Assembly: GCA_034638255.1 (NCBI GenBank)
Contig: JAWPGT010000016.1
Span: forward strand, 1-64,000
Source: Coprinus comatus
Lineage: Eukaryota > Basidiomycota > Agaricomycetes > Agaricales > Agaricaceae
DNA: 64,000 nucleotides
Direction: 5' to 3'
The translations under genes and the position numbers were made by a program. The notes beneath the pieces are model-generated. The model did no database searches. It was given only the letters and a program-made list of their open reading frames with translations, and was not told the origin of the DNA. Positions 37,048-50,146 of the stretch are shown here, piece after piece. Position 1 is the stretch's first letter. Every line of letters begins with the position of its first letter.

Positions 37048-37525
37048 ACGCTACTAGATTCTTGTTTCTTATTACAGCCATTTCTATTTCTATTTTTATA
37101 TTTATTTTTGCATTTTGCATTTTCGACCTCATTCTTTGCGCGAATACCCTTTTTCATTCGTTATTGCATGGGATATCTGTAGATTAATTGCTATCGAGTT
37201 ATTTGCTATTCATTCATGTTATTTTATCATTCACATTAATTCTCGCCCCTCTTTTTTCACGCTTATTATTATTGTAACATACATTCATCTTCAATTGTTT
37301 TCATCTGCATACGAGCTAACCACACTCTCTCACTTATAGCATATCTTTCACTTATTGGCCTGTACATCACCCACATACACATTGTATTTTTCTGGCTCTA
37401 TGTATATGAATTATAGTCACTTTATGTTTTATGCTCTGAGTTTGGGTTTTTGAATTGTCGGCGTTACCCGAGAATAGTCATTTTTATGAAGTTGTCTCGC
37501 GTCCAATTCCTTCTCTCGTCTCACT
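37048..37525. other. intergenic
   Basis: T-rich 3' flank of the coiled-coil gene and 5' flank of the Kar5-like gene; no coding signal. Confidence 0.55.
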
Positions 37526-40243
37526 ATGAAGCTTCCTCATATCATCGCTCGACTATGTCTATGTTCAACTTATGCTTCTGCATTTCTTTGGTACCCAAGG
37601 CAAGCAAAGCAAGAATCCCAAGAACGCGATCGAAGAGTAGAATCAAGTCAGAACAATACTACTTTTATAACTCTGTACTTGAACACATTAAACCAATCTA
37701 CAAAAAATAGTCCCATTCTCGAAGGAAGAACTTGATGTTATGCAAAAGAATCTTGGCATGCATTTGAGTTATCCGAGGAATTCTCTAAAATCTGAATATA
37801 TGCTATCTCATTTCCAGGTGTCTTGGAGGGTTATTCTGAATCTGAAAGTCCGGATTGTTTCAGGATAGCTGCAAGAGATATCCGTTCTAGGTGTATGGAA
37901 TCTGATATGGATAAAGAAGAAAGGGTTACCAGTCAGGCTTTTTCTTTTTCTTTTTCCTATTCTATTTGAGCGCATATAGTCAACTCACCTCACTCATTTC
38001 GGCCATGTGCATGCATACTTATGCAAAATTGTAGCTGCTATCTCGATGACACTTTGTGAAATTGCTACGGGTAGTCAATATTCGATTCCTTTGGAATGTC
38101 AATCTTTCTATTCATACCCCTCCACGTCAACATCAAGATCATCAACAAAAGTTGAAGTTTCATCTTTTTATTCTTCATATCAGAAACCGAGGTCACCGAA
38201 AGAGAACAATTCGAAAGCTAGTCAATGCGTAGAGTGATTCCAACTTTCCTTTTTTTTTTTTGTCTTTCATTTTGATGGTCTTTGTATTTCCACTCCATGA
38301 TTTCAGTGCCTTATCTCGGAGTGCTCAATTTTGGTCCAGTTATTCAGGATATCTCCGTGAAATGCGTGCGTAACCTTCGGAACACTCATGGCTCTGCTAT
38401 ATTATCCACATTGTCGATGTGGTTCCTTGTTTTCTTGTTTTCTTATTCGTCAATATGCTCCCTTAGCCCAACTCTGCTACGCGTTTCGACGGTGGAATGA
38501 GATTGGTATGTAATTCTTTTTCAACTGCGACCCATTGTGGATTTTCATTTTTTACTTTGCTTTTGTATTGCGAATCAGACTTGGCGAAGGATCTCTATCG
38601 AAATATAACATTGGAGAAGATCTCATTCATTCGATTCCTTTTCGATAGAGAGAAATCAATGAATAGTATGATTGACATGTGGAGGGATGATGTTGAAGTG
38701 AGTATTTATTTTATGTTCCAACACTTGCAATATCATTTGTTGGAGCATTGTACACGTTATTTGATTTATTGCTATATAGGATACTGTAACGCAATTGAGA
38801 CAGGTCACTGATATTTTTAATTATCAATCTACTGCGCTAAGCGGGGAGTTGAAAGAATCACTCTATAAGGTACCGGTACCATGTGTTCAAACTCTTTTTT
38901 TGCAGAAGCGCTCACCTTTATACTTTTTGAATTGTTTTACGTTTTATATAGATTACTAATGAATTCCGAAATGAAATCATTGAGTGGTTCCAAATTCAAC
39001 AGGAGTCCCAGGAACAGAATTATTTGACAGTACGGTATAATCCATATTGTTCTACATCTCTTCTTGAACAAATCTATCATAGGTTGTGAGCAATTTGAAT
39101 CCATTATGCTTGCGGTAAAAGTCAAATGCAACTACAAAGGCGTACCATGTGGTGACACATTTGTTTCAGCAAGAGGAGCAGACAGAGCATATGAAGAAAG
39201 GCATCACACTTTACCATCAGGTTCTCCAACAAGAGGTGGATAATATCATCACCACAACGAGCGGCGGATTTGGTCAGATCTTGGTGAGTAGAAAGAACTT
39301 GCGTGGCTATTGATCATACTAAAGAAGCTAGGAGGAAATGAATCTCGGATGGCGTGAGATGGGACGCTATATGGATGAGATTCGACTTGTTGAGTTCTTC
39401 CATTAAGTTAATTGTACGCATGGGTATCAATACGCAGCAGATTTTTAGTGGAATCATGGAAGATGGTTACAAACTGGCCATTGACATGCAAGCGCTCCAT
39501 CTAGAAGCAGATGCTCTCCAAAATAAACAATCATCCACATTATTGCAGCTCTCTGATTTATCAACACTAACGTCCGAGCTAGTGGGAACAACGCGGACAG
39601 GTTTAGAAGAATTAAACGTGACCTTGATTATCCTGAAAGATGATATGGCCTTGGCGGGTAAATCGGGAGAATGGCAGATGTGGAATTCAGGCGTGATGTG
39701 GGTTCTAGAGAAGCTACTTCAACGTAAGCAAGTTTGGATTCATTTCATTATTTTGCTTGTTCGAAACGTTGTGACGAATACATAAGAGTAGTTGATTCCG
39801 GTGCAGCTGAAAAATTGGTTCAGGTGCCTTTGTTTCACGGGTTCAATGCTGCGGTTTCGTTTTTGATCACGGTACTTCGAATTGGGGTCTCCGTGTTCTT
39901 GGTGAGTACCCTAAAGCTTGATCGTATTAGTGTATTGTATTTTGAAGCGGCTTAGAGTACCGCTGTGGTTGTACATCTTGGATCGCGACATTTGATGAAT
40001 CGACTTGTGGGCTTATTCGCCGACACCAAAGGGAGAGGGACCATGTGCACGACGTCATGTGGAAGATCGATCCGCAGCGGGAGTGAAACTATCATATCGG
40101 CTGATGGAGAAGAGCTGCAGAGGAATAGGTTGTACCCAAATCGGTGTTCACACATGGGATGTGGAAGAATAAGGCCGGCAAAAGTAGGAACAATAGCTCG
40201 AAGTGGCGTATCCAGGATTCCAGAACGATTGTGGCAGAAGTAA
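37526..40243 (+). CDS. Kar5/Tht1-like nuclear fusion protein
   Basis: About a dozen short exons. Landmarks in order: a possible signal peptide MKLPHIIARLCLCSTYASA at 37526; PDCFRIAARDIRSRCMES near 37850; AISMTLCEIATGSQYSIPLE with LECQSF near 38035-38110; ALSRSAQFWSSYSGYLRE near 38310; PQLCYAFRRWNEID near 38470; long coiled-coil exons (LAKDLYRNITLEKISFIRFL, DTVTQLRQVTDIFN, QALHLEADALQNKQ); and hydrophobic segments FHGFNAAVSFLITVLRIGVS and STAVVVHLGSRHL at 39810-40000. Cys-rich N-terminus, coiled coils and C-terminal membrane helices fit Kar5/Tht1, ER/nuclear-envelope proteins needed for nuclear membrane fusion in karyogamy. The first exon boundary (37700-37818) is unresolved, and exon ends are approximate. 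Confidence 0.72.
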
Positions 40244-40364
40244 ATAGTGTGTATATTGTTGCGTATTAGCTGTTGAGTGAGAAAGTGTGGGGAGTGTGAC
40301 TGATATGTTGTGACTGGAAGGTCTGTGCTCCAAAGTCATCTGCTTACCACTCCTATTCTCCACC

Positions 40365-41420
40365 ATGCCTCCCACTGCTGCTGGTGTTACTACGCTGACC
40401 ATCCACACCCGCAATCCAACAACCAGCTTCAACTCACACAACCGTGCTGACAGGAAGCCTCGTCCTCTGCCCCCACGTCCCCAGTCTCCGTCACTCACAA
40501 ATCTTGACCGCTTTGTACAGCGTTCAATACCTCCGCCCCAACACATCCCCCAACCCCCCCAACCTCCCCTTCAACCCGTCTCACCCATAATGGATATTCG
40601 TCCGGTGCGTACAAGGCCCAGCGCCCGTCCTCAGCCGAAAGCATTGGCTTCAACATCAAATACAACAGCTTCAACATCAACCGTAACAACACCACCAACA
40701 TTACACCTCCAATCCAACCCTCCCCCTCCCCCTTCCCCTTCCAATAATATCCCTACTCAGCCACCCGTAACCTTGATTACTTTATATGAGGACACACCCT
40801 TTATAGCTCCCGTATGTCATTCTCTTGAATAATTTGAAATTGAGTTGACTCAGATTTCGGATCCAGGTTATTAAACCATCTCCCGCTTTAGAGGTATACA
40901 AACACAACTGATGTATGCGGGATTTCTACTGATCTAAATAACTATTGGCTTGTAGGGAATGCGCGTCTACGTAGACGATGCTGGTAATATTAAGATAGAA
41001 CCCAAGGTAAGCCATGATTGTAAATAGTGCATGTCGTTGTTAACCCATCTCTTTATTTTATACAGTTACAAAGAAAAGCTAAAAAGAAAGTAGTCGAGTT
41101 TGAAGAGGATATGGAACCTCCGGGGTTGGCATCGCGTCGTAATATACCCAAGGCTGAAAGTTTGAGTTCGGTGAGTTTATTTGATATATATGATATGTCG
41201 TAAAAAGGCTACTTTTGTGATTGACTGACTGACGTTATTCATTGTGTGTGGCGTTGGTTGTGTAAAGGGCTCTTCTACAGCTCAAGCTCCTACGACGAAG
41301 ATGTCGAATGCGAGTTCGATGAAATCCCAATATCAATCTCAATATCAATCACGAGCGCCGTTGTCGTCAAGATTATCAAAGTCGAAATCTGTACCTGTGG
41401 ATGTACGATATCATCATCAG

Positions 41421-41454
<34 letters not shown>

Positions 41455-44400
41455 AGGATTCACCTTCACGTTCTGGTTTGTCGTCGAATTTGTTGTGTAT
41501 GAGGGAGGACCAGTTCCATGCGTTTGGAATTCCAGTATGTGTTTATTATTATATATATTTTATTTTGGGAGGATCTTCATGTTTACTGAATTTTATTCAC
41601 ACAGGCCTATCCTACACAAGCAAAATATAATGATATTTGTAGAAAGTTTGTTCTTCCTTACAGTTGGTGTGATAAAGGAAGATGGTGCTACTTTGTCCAT
41701 CCACTAGATAAAAAGACACACATATTGAGGATATACGAAGAACGTACGAGAGCACGAGCGTTGGCTGAGAATGACGATGTAGAAGAAGAAAAGGAGGAGG
41801 TAAAGGAAAGTGAAGTTCAGGTGAAACAGGGAACGAAAGAGAAAAGGAAAGGGCGGGAGAGGGAGAAAGAACCAGAGCAGGAGCAGGAGAAAGAGAAGGT
41901 CAAGGTGAAGGGTAAAGGTAAAGAAGAGGTATGTTATTTATCTTTCTTGAGAATGCATTTTCATTGACGTTGATTGTTGTAGAAGCTGAAAGCTTCTGAC
42001 ACTTTGGTAGAGCCTACGCCCAAGGCTAAGGCTACTGCGGAGAAGAAGTTGGTTTCAAAGAAAACTACGGCTGAGCAACCTGTGGGAAAGAAGCCGGTGG
42101 CTAAACAGCCTAAAAAGGAACCAAAGAAGAAGAAGATTGAGAAGGTGTGGGATATTGAGCTTGGGGATTGGGTCCCGAAAGATGGTATGGATTCTGGAGC
42201 GGATACTTCGATATCTGTAGAAGATCAGGTATGCTTATACTACTAGAGATTTGTTGACTTATATCGATTTTTTCTCTAGCTATTCACGTCTGCGTCTGCG
42301 TCATCACCGCCGACGTCAATGGATGGTTCTGATGATGAAAGATCCAAAACAAATTTCAATCGCTCTCCCAATGTCTGTTTCGAATGGAGGCGTGGAAACT
42401 GTCGATATGGAACGAGGTGCAGGTATAGGCACGAGGAACCAAACGCAGTGGTGAGTGGTAGTGAATTGGAGTGAATTTAACATGATACTCACATATATAC
42501 CGTAGGTCCGTCACCCTCGTCCGAAAACAGGGCCGTGCCACAAGTGGCTTAAAAATAGTTGTAATCTGGAATACGATTGTCGTTACGTGCATGGTGACTT
42601 GCAGTATGATGACGGTCCCGTGAGTCGTTTATTCTTTACTGTTGCTTTGAACATCTACTTATTTATATGTCAGGACGATGAAGAAGCTTCGGAAGATAAT
42701 AACAAGGCATTGCAAAGAACCACACGTCCAAGCTTTGTTTTCAAAGCTCCTTCAAATCCGAATTCGTATATCTATACCTTCATGCTTCACGAACATATAC
42801 AAATCCAATGCACGTCTGGTTTCGAAATTCATAACCTTCAAACCGCCTTTGAATCGTCCACACTTCTTATCAGCAATGTGTCTCCTCGCCATCGACCAGA
42901 TTCATTAGCAGATCTATTACGCTCGTACGGAACGGTAGAGGAACTACGAATCCCTCCCAATCTTACTCCAAGCTCCGTGATTGTCGTCAGGTACTCTGAT
43001 GTTTCTGAAGCTCAAAAGGCTCTCAAGGCCTTGAACGGCAAAAGGATGTTGGAGTCTAGTCTGACTGTGCGGATGGCCTCAAACGATTATGTCAAATCTG
43101 TATCAAGAGCGGTGTTGAAGGATAACACTGTACGACTTACCTGGAGAGCTCCCTCCAAGATGGCATATCTGGGTTATGAGGATGTGGATAGAGGGTTGAA
43201 AGCCATTGATATTATCAACAACACACCTGTCAATGGTTACTACATGAAAGCCAACAGGCATAGTGGATTGCCCAACCTTGGGGAAATTACACTTTGCTTG
43301 TCAGGTGTACCGATGGATGCAGATGATAAAGACTTTGTCAAATTCGCAGAACCCGATACGATCAACTATGGAAGGACAAATCAAGAAGAGTTGAAATGGA
43401 CGTTGAGGTTCATCAAGGGTGTTCTTTATAATAAAGGTAGTACACCTCTAGAGAACTTCGAAGTGTTACCTCCTCCGTATAGAGATGGTGGGATGATGCG
43501 TGCTTGGGCAACATTTGGTTCGGCGAAACATGCACACGATGCAGCTGCTCGTTTGGATGGTCGGGAACCCGCGTCTAATGGCGGTTTACCTATTCGCGCA
43601 CAACATGTGTTGTCCTTGACTTACGTCATTTCTCCGGATCAATTTGCCCGAATTGACCAACCCCTTCGAGTTTTGCACTTCCAATTACGTTACAGCTCTA
43701 ATTCTATCCATGTCATTCGTCGTGGAAATGGAGGAGCAGTGATCAGATTGTCTGCAGAAACTCAAAAGGATTTGGCTCGTCAAAAGATGGAGTTTGAGCA
43801 AATTCTTAAAGGAGAGATTGTTCGTTTGGATCGTAAACCTGTGTGGGATGGATACTTTTCCCGTTATGAAGGTCGACAGTTCCTGTCTAAACTGGGTAGA
43901 GATTTCCCCATTGTTCGTATTGAGACTGATCTTCTTCGACGAAGAATTCGTCTGTATGGGTATTCAACCCATCGGTGCGACGTTGCGGCGATCATCATCG
44001 AAAAAGTCAAGGAATTCCAAGCCTATCGTCCTCTGGATATTCGTGTGGATGGTCGTGTGTTAGGTCCTGTGTTGAGGGATACCTCGTTCTCCAAGTTGCA
44101 GGATAAATATGGCAATGAGCATGTATATGTGGACTTTACCAGACGTGCGATTCGTGTGCAAGGAGATCGGAATTTGTACAATAATATCAGGAAGATTGTG
44201 GAACGGGTGACGACTCTTACTTCGTCAATGGCAAGGGTACATGATGGTCCTACATGTCCTGTTTGCCTTGATATTCCTACATCACCTTTCCGTCTTCCTT
44301 GTGGTCACGAATATTGCCGAAGTTGTCTCGAGAATTACTTCAAGTCTGCTATGGATCAACGTGTATTCCCGCTGGTATGTTTAGGTGGAGAGGGACATTG

Positions 44401-44881
44401 TAGACAAAAGATTCCAATTGGAGCGGCGAAGGAGTTGTTGAGTGGTGGGGAACTTGAAAACATCATCAATGCTGCCTTCCTCGGATATATAACAAGAAGA
44501 CCAACCGAATTCCACTTCTGCCCAACACCCGATTGTCCTCAAGTTTATAGGACAACAAAGCAAAAAATGACGTATCAATGTCCTACATGTTTAAGTGGCA
44601 TTTGTACAAAATGCCATTCGGAATCTCACGACGGATTTGATTGTGCTCATGAAATTCAAGAGAAACAGTTGCAGGAGTGGATTGAACAACACAATGTTAA
44701 AAATTGTCCGAGTTGTGGAACGGCTATTGAAAGAGGAGAAGGATGTAATCATATTGAGTGTAGATGTGGAACTCATATGTGTTGGGTTTGTTTACAAGTA
44801 TTCCCGGATGGAGGGTCTTTGGTTTATGATCATATGAGTTCTGTTCATGGATCTTTTGGACTGTTGCCTGCTCATTTTTGA
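40365..44881 (+). CDS. CCCH-RRM-RBR E3 ubiquitin ligase
   Basis: Ten exons: 40365-40811, 40867-40893, 40956-41006, 41066-41170, 41268-41534, 41605-41928, 41983-42228, 42280-42450, 42506-42619, 42674-44881, giving 1319 residues with all phases closing. A disordered Pro-rich N-terminus and acidic tract precede a CCCH-like finger (CRKF...WCDKGRWCYFVH, near 311), two C-x7-C-x5-C-x3-H fingers (CFEWRRGNCRYGTRCRYRH; CHKWLKNSCNLEYDCRYVH), an RRM-like domain (TLLISNVSPRHRPDSLADLL) and a C-terminal RING-IBR-RING: CPVCLDIPTSPFRLPCGHEYC near 1111, then CPSCGTAIE and EGCNHIEC near 1261 with the expected catalytic Cys in GCNH. It is likely an RNA-linked ubiquitin ligase. The C-terminal half resembles plant DEAH11/12 proteins without their helicase. 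The 5' end follows the Kar5-like gene by 121 bp. Confidence 0.9.
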
Positions 44882-46124
44882 TTTTCCATTGGCTTCTCTC
44901 GACGGGGGTCTTTTTTTTTTCTCTTCGTTTGTTATTGGTTTTACTATGCTTTTTTTTTCTTTTTTTTTCTATTAAAATGCGGCATAAATGTCACCCTTTG
45001 TTCAAAACATTTCTTTAACTTCCTAACCCCTCCTCGACCTCTTTTGTCTCTTTGTTTTGTAAAATATTAAACTATATTTATTCGTTTCCCTTTTTTTACT
45101 AGTAGTATACTTTACTCCTCCTTTTCTCTTTGTGAATGTTTTAGTGTCTGTGTTTGTATGTACTAGTGTGAATACTATATTATCAATTATATGCTCTTTT
45201 TGGTCTTCTCCTTTATCCTTCCTCTTGGTTCTTGGAAGTTTCTATCCTGGTTCTATCGTGAATTATAGGCCTTGTGACTTGTAATATTGGCCCATTGCAA
45301 ATTTGGTCTATTGTGTTCTGGCTGGTCACAACTTCCTTTTCAAGTTTCTTTTTATGTACGGTATTCTACTTCTATTCCTTCTATATATGCTTCCTTTTTG
45401 TTCGGTTTCTATTTGTTCTGATTATCTGATTTATTTCCTTTTCTGCTTGATTTATGTATATATAGAGGTTTGAAGTTTAAGGCTGAAGGCTGAAGATCTG
45501 AAGGATATACAGATTCCAAAGAATCTGAAGGCTACTTACAACTTACAAAAATTTTAATAAGGTCCAGCGACAGTTATAATAACAAATAGCAAATACATAA
45601 CATTAGGAAGTAATGAAAAGAATATGATGTATATATTCTGTTGTACTAATGAACATAGTAACAATAACAATAACAGTAACCAATATCAGAAAACGGGTTT
45701 ACGCAATCTCAGAACTTGTGGGCGGAAGCAGAGAAGTAGATAATTAAAAAAACTACATATGAAACAATATACTGTTTTATATTTTAATGCGGCTAAGTAA
45801 AAGGGGTAAAAGTAACTCTGGATATCAAAAGAAAAAAGAAAAGAAAAAAAGAGGGAAAGGATAAATCGATTCAGTAAGGACTAGAAAAAGTACATTTTTG
45901 AGAAGAGACAGAGACGATACATTGTTGAAAGAGACAGACACTTGGAGAGAGAAAATCGATAGAATGAATCAAAATCAGAATCAAAAAAACGCAAACGTAA
46001 ATGTAAATGTAGAGTAAAGTGGTATTGTAATATGTAATATGGTAATATAATCCCGACCTTTCTTTCTTTTCTTTTTTTGGAATTCGGGAGGTTTAGATGA
46101 AGATGAAATGGATATAGGAGAAGA

Positions 46125-46179
<55 letters not shown>

Positions 46180-46690
46180 AAAGAATAAGAGGGTGTGTTA
46201 AGGGGGGTTGGGTTTTAATGCGAAAAAAAAAAAAAAAAGAAGAAAAAATTTGAAGGGGTGAAAGAGAAACAAGATTGGCATACTAGCCTTTGATTTTAAA
46301 AGCCAAAAAAAGAAGTGACAGAAAATGACAGAAGAAACAAAAACGAGGACGAGAATGTCCACCAGAATTTTTAAAAAGAGAAAAGAAAAAAAATTCATAC
46401 TTTCCAAAAAAGAGTTGTTCATTGTCTATCGTTATTGTTCACGGATAACATAGAACATAGAACATAGAACACCAGAACACAGAACACAGAACAATGGAAT
46501 GCGGAATACGGAATACGGAGCACAGCTCAACATAAAAACACACACACACACACACACACACGAAACCCAAATGCTCAAGTTTCAATGGGAGGAATCCTCA
46601 ACAATAATTCTCGTCCACAAATCCCCAACATCCATCCCAATTCCACAAAAAGAGATAGAGAGCGATTCAAACATAAATATACTCAATCAA
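44882..46690. other. intergenic with simple repeats
   Basis: T-rich 3' flank of the RBR gene, then A/G-rich sequence. Contains a (GA)n tract at about 46131-46173, A-runs near 46220-46240 and a (CA)n run near 46540-46560. No gene supported. Confidence 0.6.
46131..46173. repeat. (GA)n microsatellite
   Basis: About 21 GA dinucleotides in a row, flanked by A/G-rich sequence. Confidence 0.9.
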
Positions 46691-49600
46691 CTAATAAAAA
46701 AAACTCATCAGCACCTCCATTCTCATATCATTTCCAAAACAAAACCAAAAAAAAAAAAAAAAAAAAAAAAAACACAAACACACCTCTTCATACCCCTCAT
46801 CTCCCAAACTAGGTCTATCAACCCACTTAGTCCTAACTCCCAAATGATTCATATACCCACCTTCCTTACCATCAGGATAATCATCCAAATCCTTAGGATA
46901 AACTCTTAACGCAGGTGCATAAATTATATATCCATCTGGTGTTATATAATCTCCTCTTCTATTCCAATATCCTTTTCTTCTTTTCTTTTTTGGTGTTTGT
47001 GATGATGATGTTGTTGTGTTGGAGGTGGAGGTGGAGGTGAGGTTAATGTTGGAGGTAGGGGTCAGGTTGGATATGGAGGTGTTGGAAGGAGACGTTTTGG
47101 AGGGGGTGTGAGAATGAGGGTGGGAGTGAGATGATTTAGATGATTTATGTGGGGTATTATGTGAAGATGATGATTGATAAGCTGCTGCTGCTGCTGAAGC
47201 TGAAGAATAAGAATGCGGATTAGGATTATGATTGGGATTATGATTGGGATTGGAACTCGAATTCAAATTCAAATTCAAATTCGATTGGGAATGTGAATGG
47301 GATTGAGTATGGGAATGAGAACTAGAGGATTTAGATGATTTCTGAGGCGACACATTCGTAGACGTAGAAGTACCATGATAAGGAGATACTTGACTATAAA
47401 TCTGTGAGTTAACGTTATTAGAATATATTTCCGTTGCCATTGTCATTGCCGCTGTCGAAGTTAAACCTAAACCTGAACCTGAACCTGAACCTGAGCCTGA
47501 GCCTGAACTGGAAGACGACATATCAGGTGGATAAGAAGCAGAACGTGAAGTCGAATTCAAATTCAATTGCGACTGGGACTGCGACTGGGACTGCGATAGA
47601 AATTGAGGTTGAGATTGAGAACCCCTTGAATTTTTTGCCTTATTAGGAGTAGAATAAACTTTAGCTTGAGAAGGAGTTTGAGGTAAATTAGATCTAGCTT
47701 GAGCTTGAGCAGCAGCTTGTGCAGCGGCAGCTACAATAGCAGCTGCATTTGCTTGAGCAGCTTGATGTGCTCTCAACTCTTCTTCTGCTTCTGTTCGTGC
47801 TTGTGCTTGAGCTCGAGCTTTTTCGGCTGCTTGTGCTGCTGCTTGAGCGGAAGCGGAAGATGAAGGTCGATGTTGATGCTGATGTTGATGTTGGGATTGT
47901 GGTTGGGATTGGGAATGTGGTTGATATTGAGTTTGATGGGTATGAGTATGAGATGAATGTGGTTGATTCGGAGTCTGAGTTTGAGTCTGAGTCTGAGCCT
48001 GCTGAGACTGAGAATAAGAAGGAGATTGTTTGGAAGGAGAACTATAGTTATATGTTCCTGAACTTGCTTGCTGTTGCTGTTGCTGTTGTTGGGTATATGG
48101 TGAATGAGATTGTTGGTATTGGGTATGTGAAGAACCATTCGAATTCGGATTGGTGGGAGTGGGAGTAGGAACAGGAGGGGCATATATATATGAAGGAGAT
48201 GTATGTTGTTGTTGCTGTGGTTTAGGAGGTGAATATTTCGGAGGAGGCGACGCAAATCCAGTTTGACTTCCACTCCTACTTCTACTTCCAGTTCCAATTC
48301 CAGTTACGGTAGTAGCAGAAGAACTTGAACTTAGATTCGAACTTGAGGTTGTGTTCGAATTTAAAGTAACGGAAGAAGAAGCGGAAAGTGAGGCTACTGT
48401 TGGTAGATAAGGAAATGTCAAATCTGCGGGTGGATCAGGTAAAGGATTTGGACTCCTGGCTCTTTGTCTAGGAGGTGATGGTTCTGAACCTGAACCTGAA
48501 CCCGAATTTGGATTATTATATGGGTGTGATGTAGATTTAGTTCTCGATTGTGATTTCGAACGATGTGGTTGAGAAATTGGTATCGGTGGTTCGTTGTCTT
48601 GTTGAGAACCACGTCGAGAAGGAACTGGTGTACGTGATTTGGTTGATTTACTACGAGTAGGACCTTCGGGTATAGTGTTCAGGGCTGTACCAGGCAGCAT
48701 TGCTGGTACTGAACTATGTCGACCTAGCAACGAAGGTCGCTGTGGTGTCGATTTTAATGCTTCAGTGGGAGGCGGTGGCATTGGAAAATAAGGTATTTCG
48801 ATGTTCGCAGGCAAGGGTTCATCAGTGAAATATTCACCTGTGAAAGATGAAGTGTGGGTATTTCCATTTATGATAGGATTGGGCATGGAACCATGGCGAG
48901 ACAGAGCGTTTGTGGAATCGACATTGGGATTTCCGCTTCTGGAAGATGACCTAGAAGGCGATGCGTAGATGTTTGGTATTGGAGCAGGTGATCTTGATGA
49001 TCTAGAATAATGATCTGGAGTACGAACGACATTGCTGGAAAAGGTGGTTTTAAGGACTCCCTTGGAAGTGAATGATTCTTCTGGACGATTGGATCGTTCG
49101 GGAGTTTGTGGTGGAGGAGGGGCCGGTGCGTATATTTGCGGAACTCTTAATGGAGGCGGTTCAGTCGAGTTCCGATGGGGCCGGTTGGGATCATGCTTCT
49201 GCGGCTGAGAAAGTATTGGTTCTGTGGAATGGCGATTCAGGGTGGCATAGATGGTAGACGCCGAGCCATGATTCTTGGGCGGCTGTTGGTATTGTTGCTG
49301 TTGGTACTGTGGGTGTTGAGGAGGTTGTTGGTCGTCTGATTCTGATGAATCGTCCTCTTCGGAACTCGTATCTTCTTCTTCCTCTTCCTCTTCTTCTTCT
49401 TCTTCCTCTTCGTCGATTTCTGGAACCAAACCAGGGCCAGGAGTCCATATCCAAGGGGTATTTTTCTCTGCCTCTTTTGCCGCCTCTTTCAAGGCTTTTG
49501 CGGCTAGTGTGGCTTCACGATGAAGTTTCTGAATACGCTGACGTTCCTCTTCATCGAGTCTTTCCTGTTCCATCCTCTCCAATTCCTCCCTGCGATAAAA

Positions 49601-49751
49601 TACATCAGTAGCTTATTTTCAATATAAACAATAAAAACATACGCAGGAATCATGTTTGTGAGCCCCAGAGGGTTATCTAGGAGGGCCATACTGAGATACT
49701 CGGCACTAGGTGCACGTGGCTGTCGTTTATACGGATTAAAGGGTTGCTGCT

Positions 49752-49782
<31 letters not shown>

Positions 49783-50028
49783 GTACTGATAAGCCTGTTG
49801 ACTGTAATAATTGCTCCATGCTTGGTTTGGCATCCAATTGGTAGGGCGAGGAGCAGCTTGAGTTGGATTGTAGTTTGGATTATATTGCCAAAAGCCAGCA
49901 TTCCATTGCTGGGAAGGGATGTTTACGCCTGCGGGTATCGGAGGGGCACCTTGGAATGGAGGGGCCCAGCCTTGTGGAGGAGGCTTTGTTGGATTGTTGT
50001 TGATCCATGGATGCGCAAAGGTGGCCAT
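46691..50028 (-). CDS. low-complexity nuclear-type protein, function unknown
   Basis: Exons 50028-49643 and 49589 to about 46800 (53-bp intron). The start MATFAHPWINNN was chosen over an upstream in-frame codon because it follows the short shared promoter. Segments in order: Gln/Asn/Pro-rich N-terminus with a polyQ tract (CAG/CAA, 49744-49790), APSAEYLSMALLDNPLGLTN, a charged helix EELERMEQERLDEEERQRIQ, polyGlu (49370-49415), then ~650 residues of Ser/Pro/Gln/Asn-rich repeats, and a conserved C-terminal block RKGYWNRRGDYITPDGYIIY with YPKDLDDYPDG. I do not recognise the block. The open frame runs on through a poly-T tract to 46691; the real end is probably a small exon in 46690-46790. Probably nuclear and phase-separating by composition (inference). 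Confidence 0.75.
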
Positions 50029-50146
50029 TGAACCCACTCCAACCTCAACAAACACTAGTTAAGTACCTCCTCATTAGGTAAGCACTTGGAACGATCACGT
50101 GCTGCAGTATGTTTAATGTGTTGTTCTTCTCTTGTTGTTCAAGGCC
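50029..50146. promoter_or_regulatory. 118-bp divergent promoter
   Basis: Two head-to-head start codons (50028 on minus, 50147 on plus) leave 118 bp. It contains TCACGTG at 50095-50101, a bHLH core site. The promoter is presumably shared. Confidence 0.55.

Noticed and set aside
46131..46173. Simple repeats considered as a CRISPR-like or regulatory array
   Set aside because: Pure dinucleotide run without spacers; ordinary microsatellite.
47773..48297. Long antisense and alternate-frame open stretches within the Ser/Gln-rich gene and in 52067-52630
   Set aside because: They arise from simple codon repeats, have odd compositions (poly Leu/Asn/His) and no splice or homology support.
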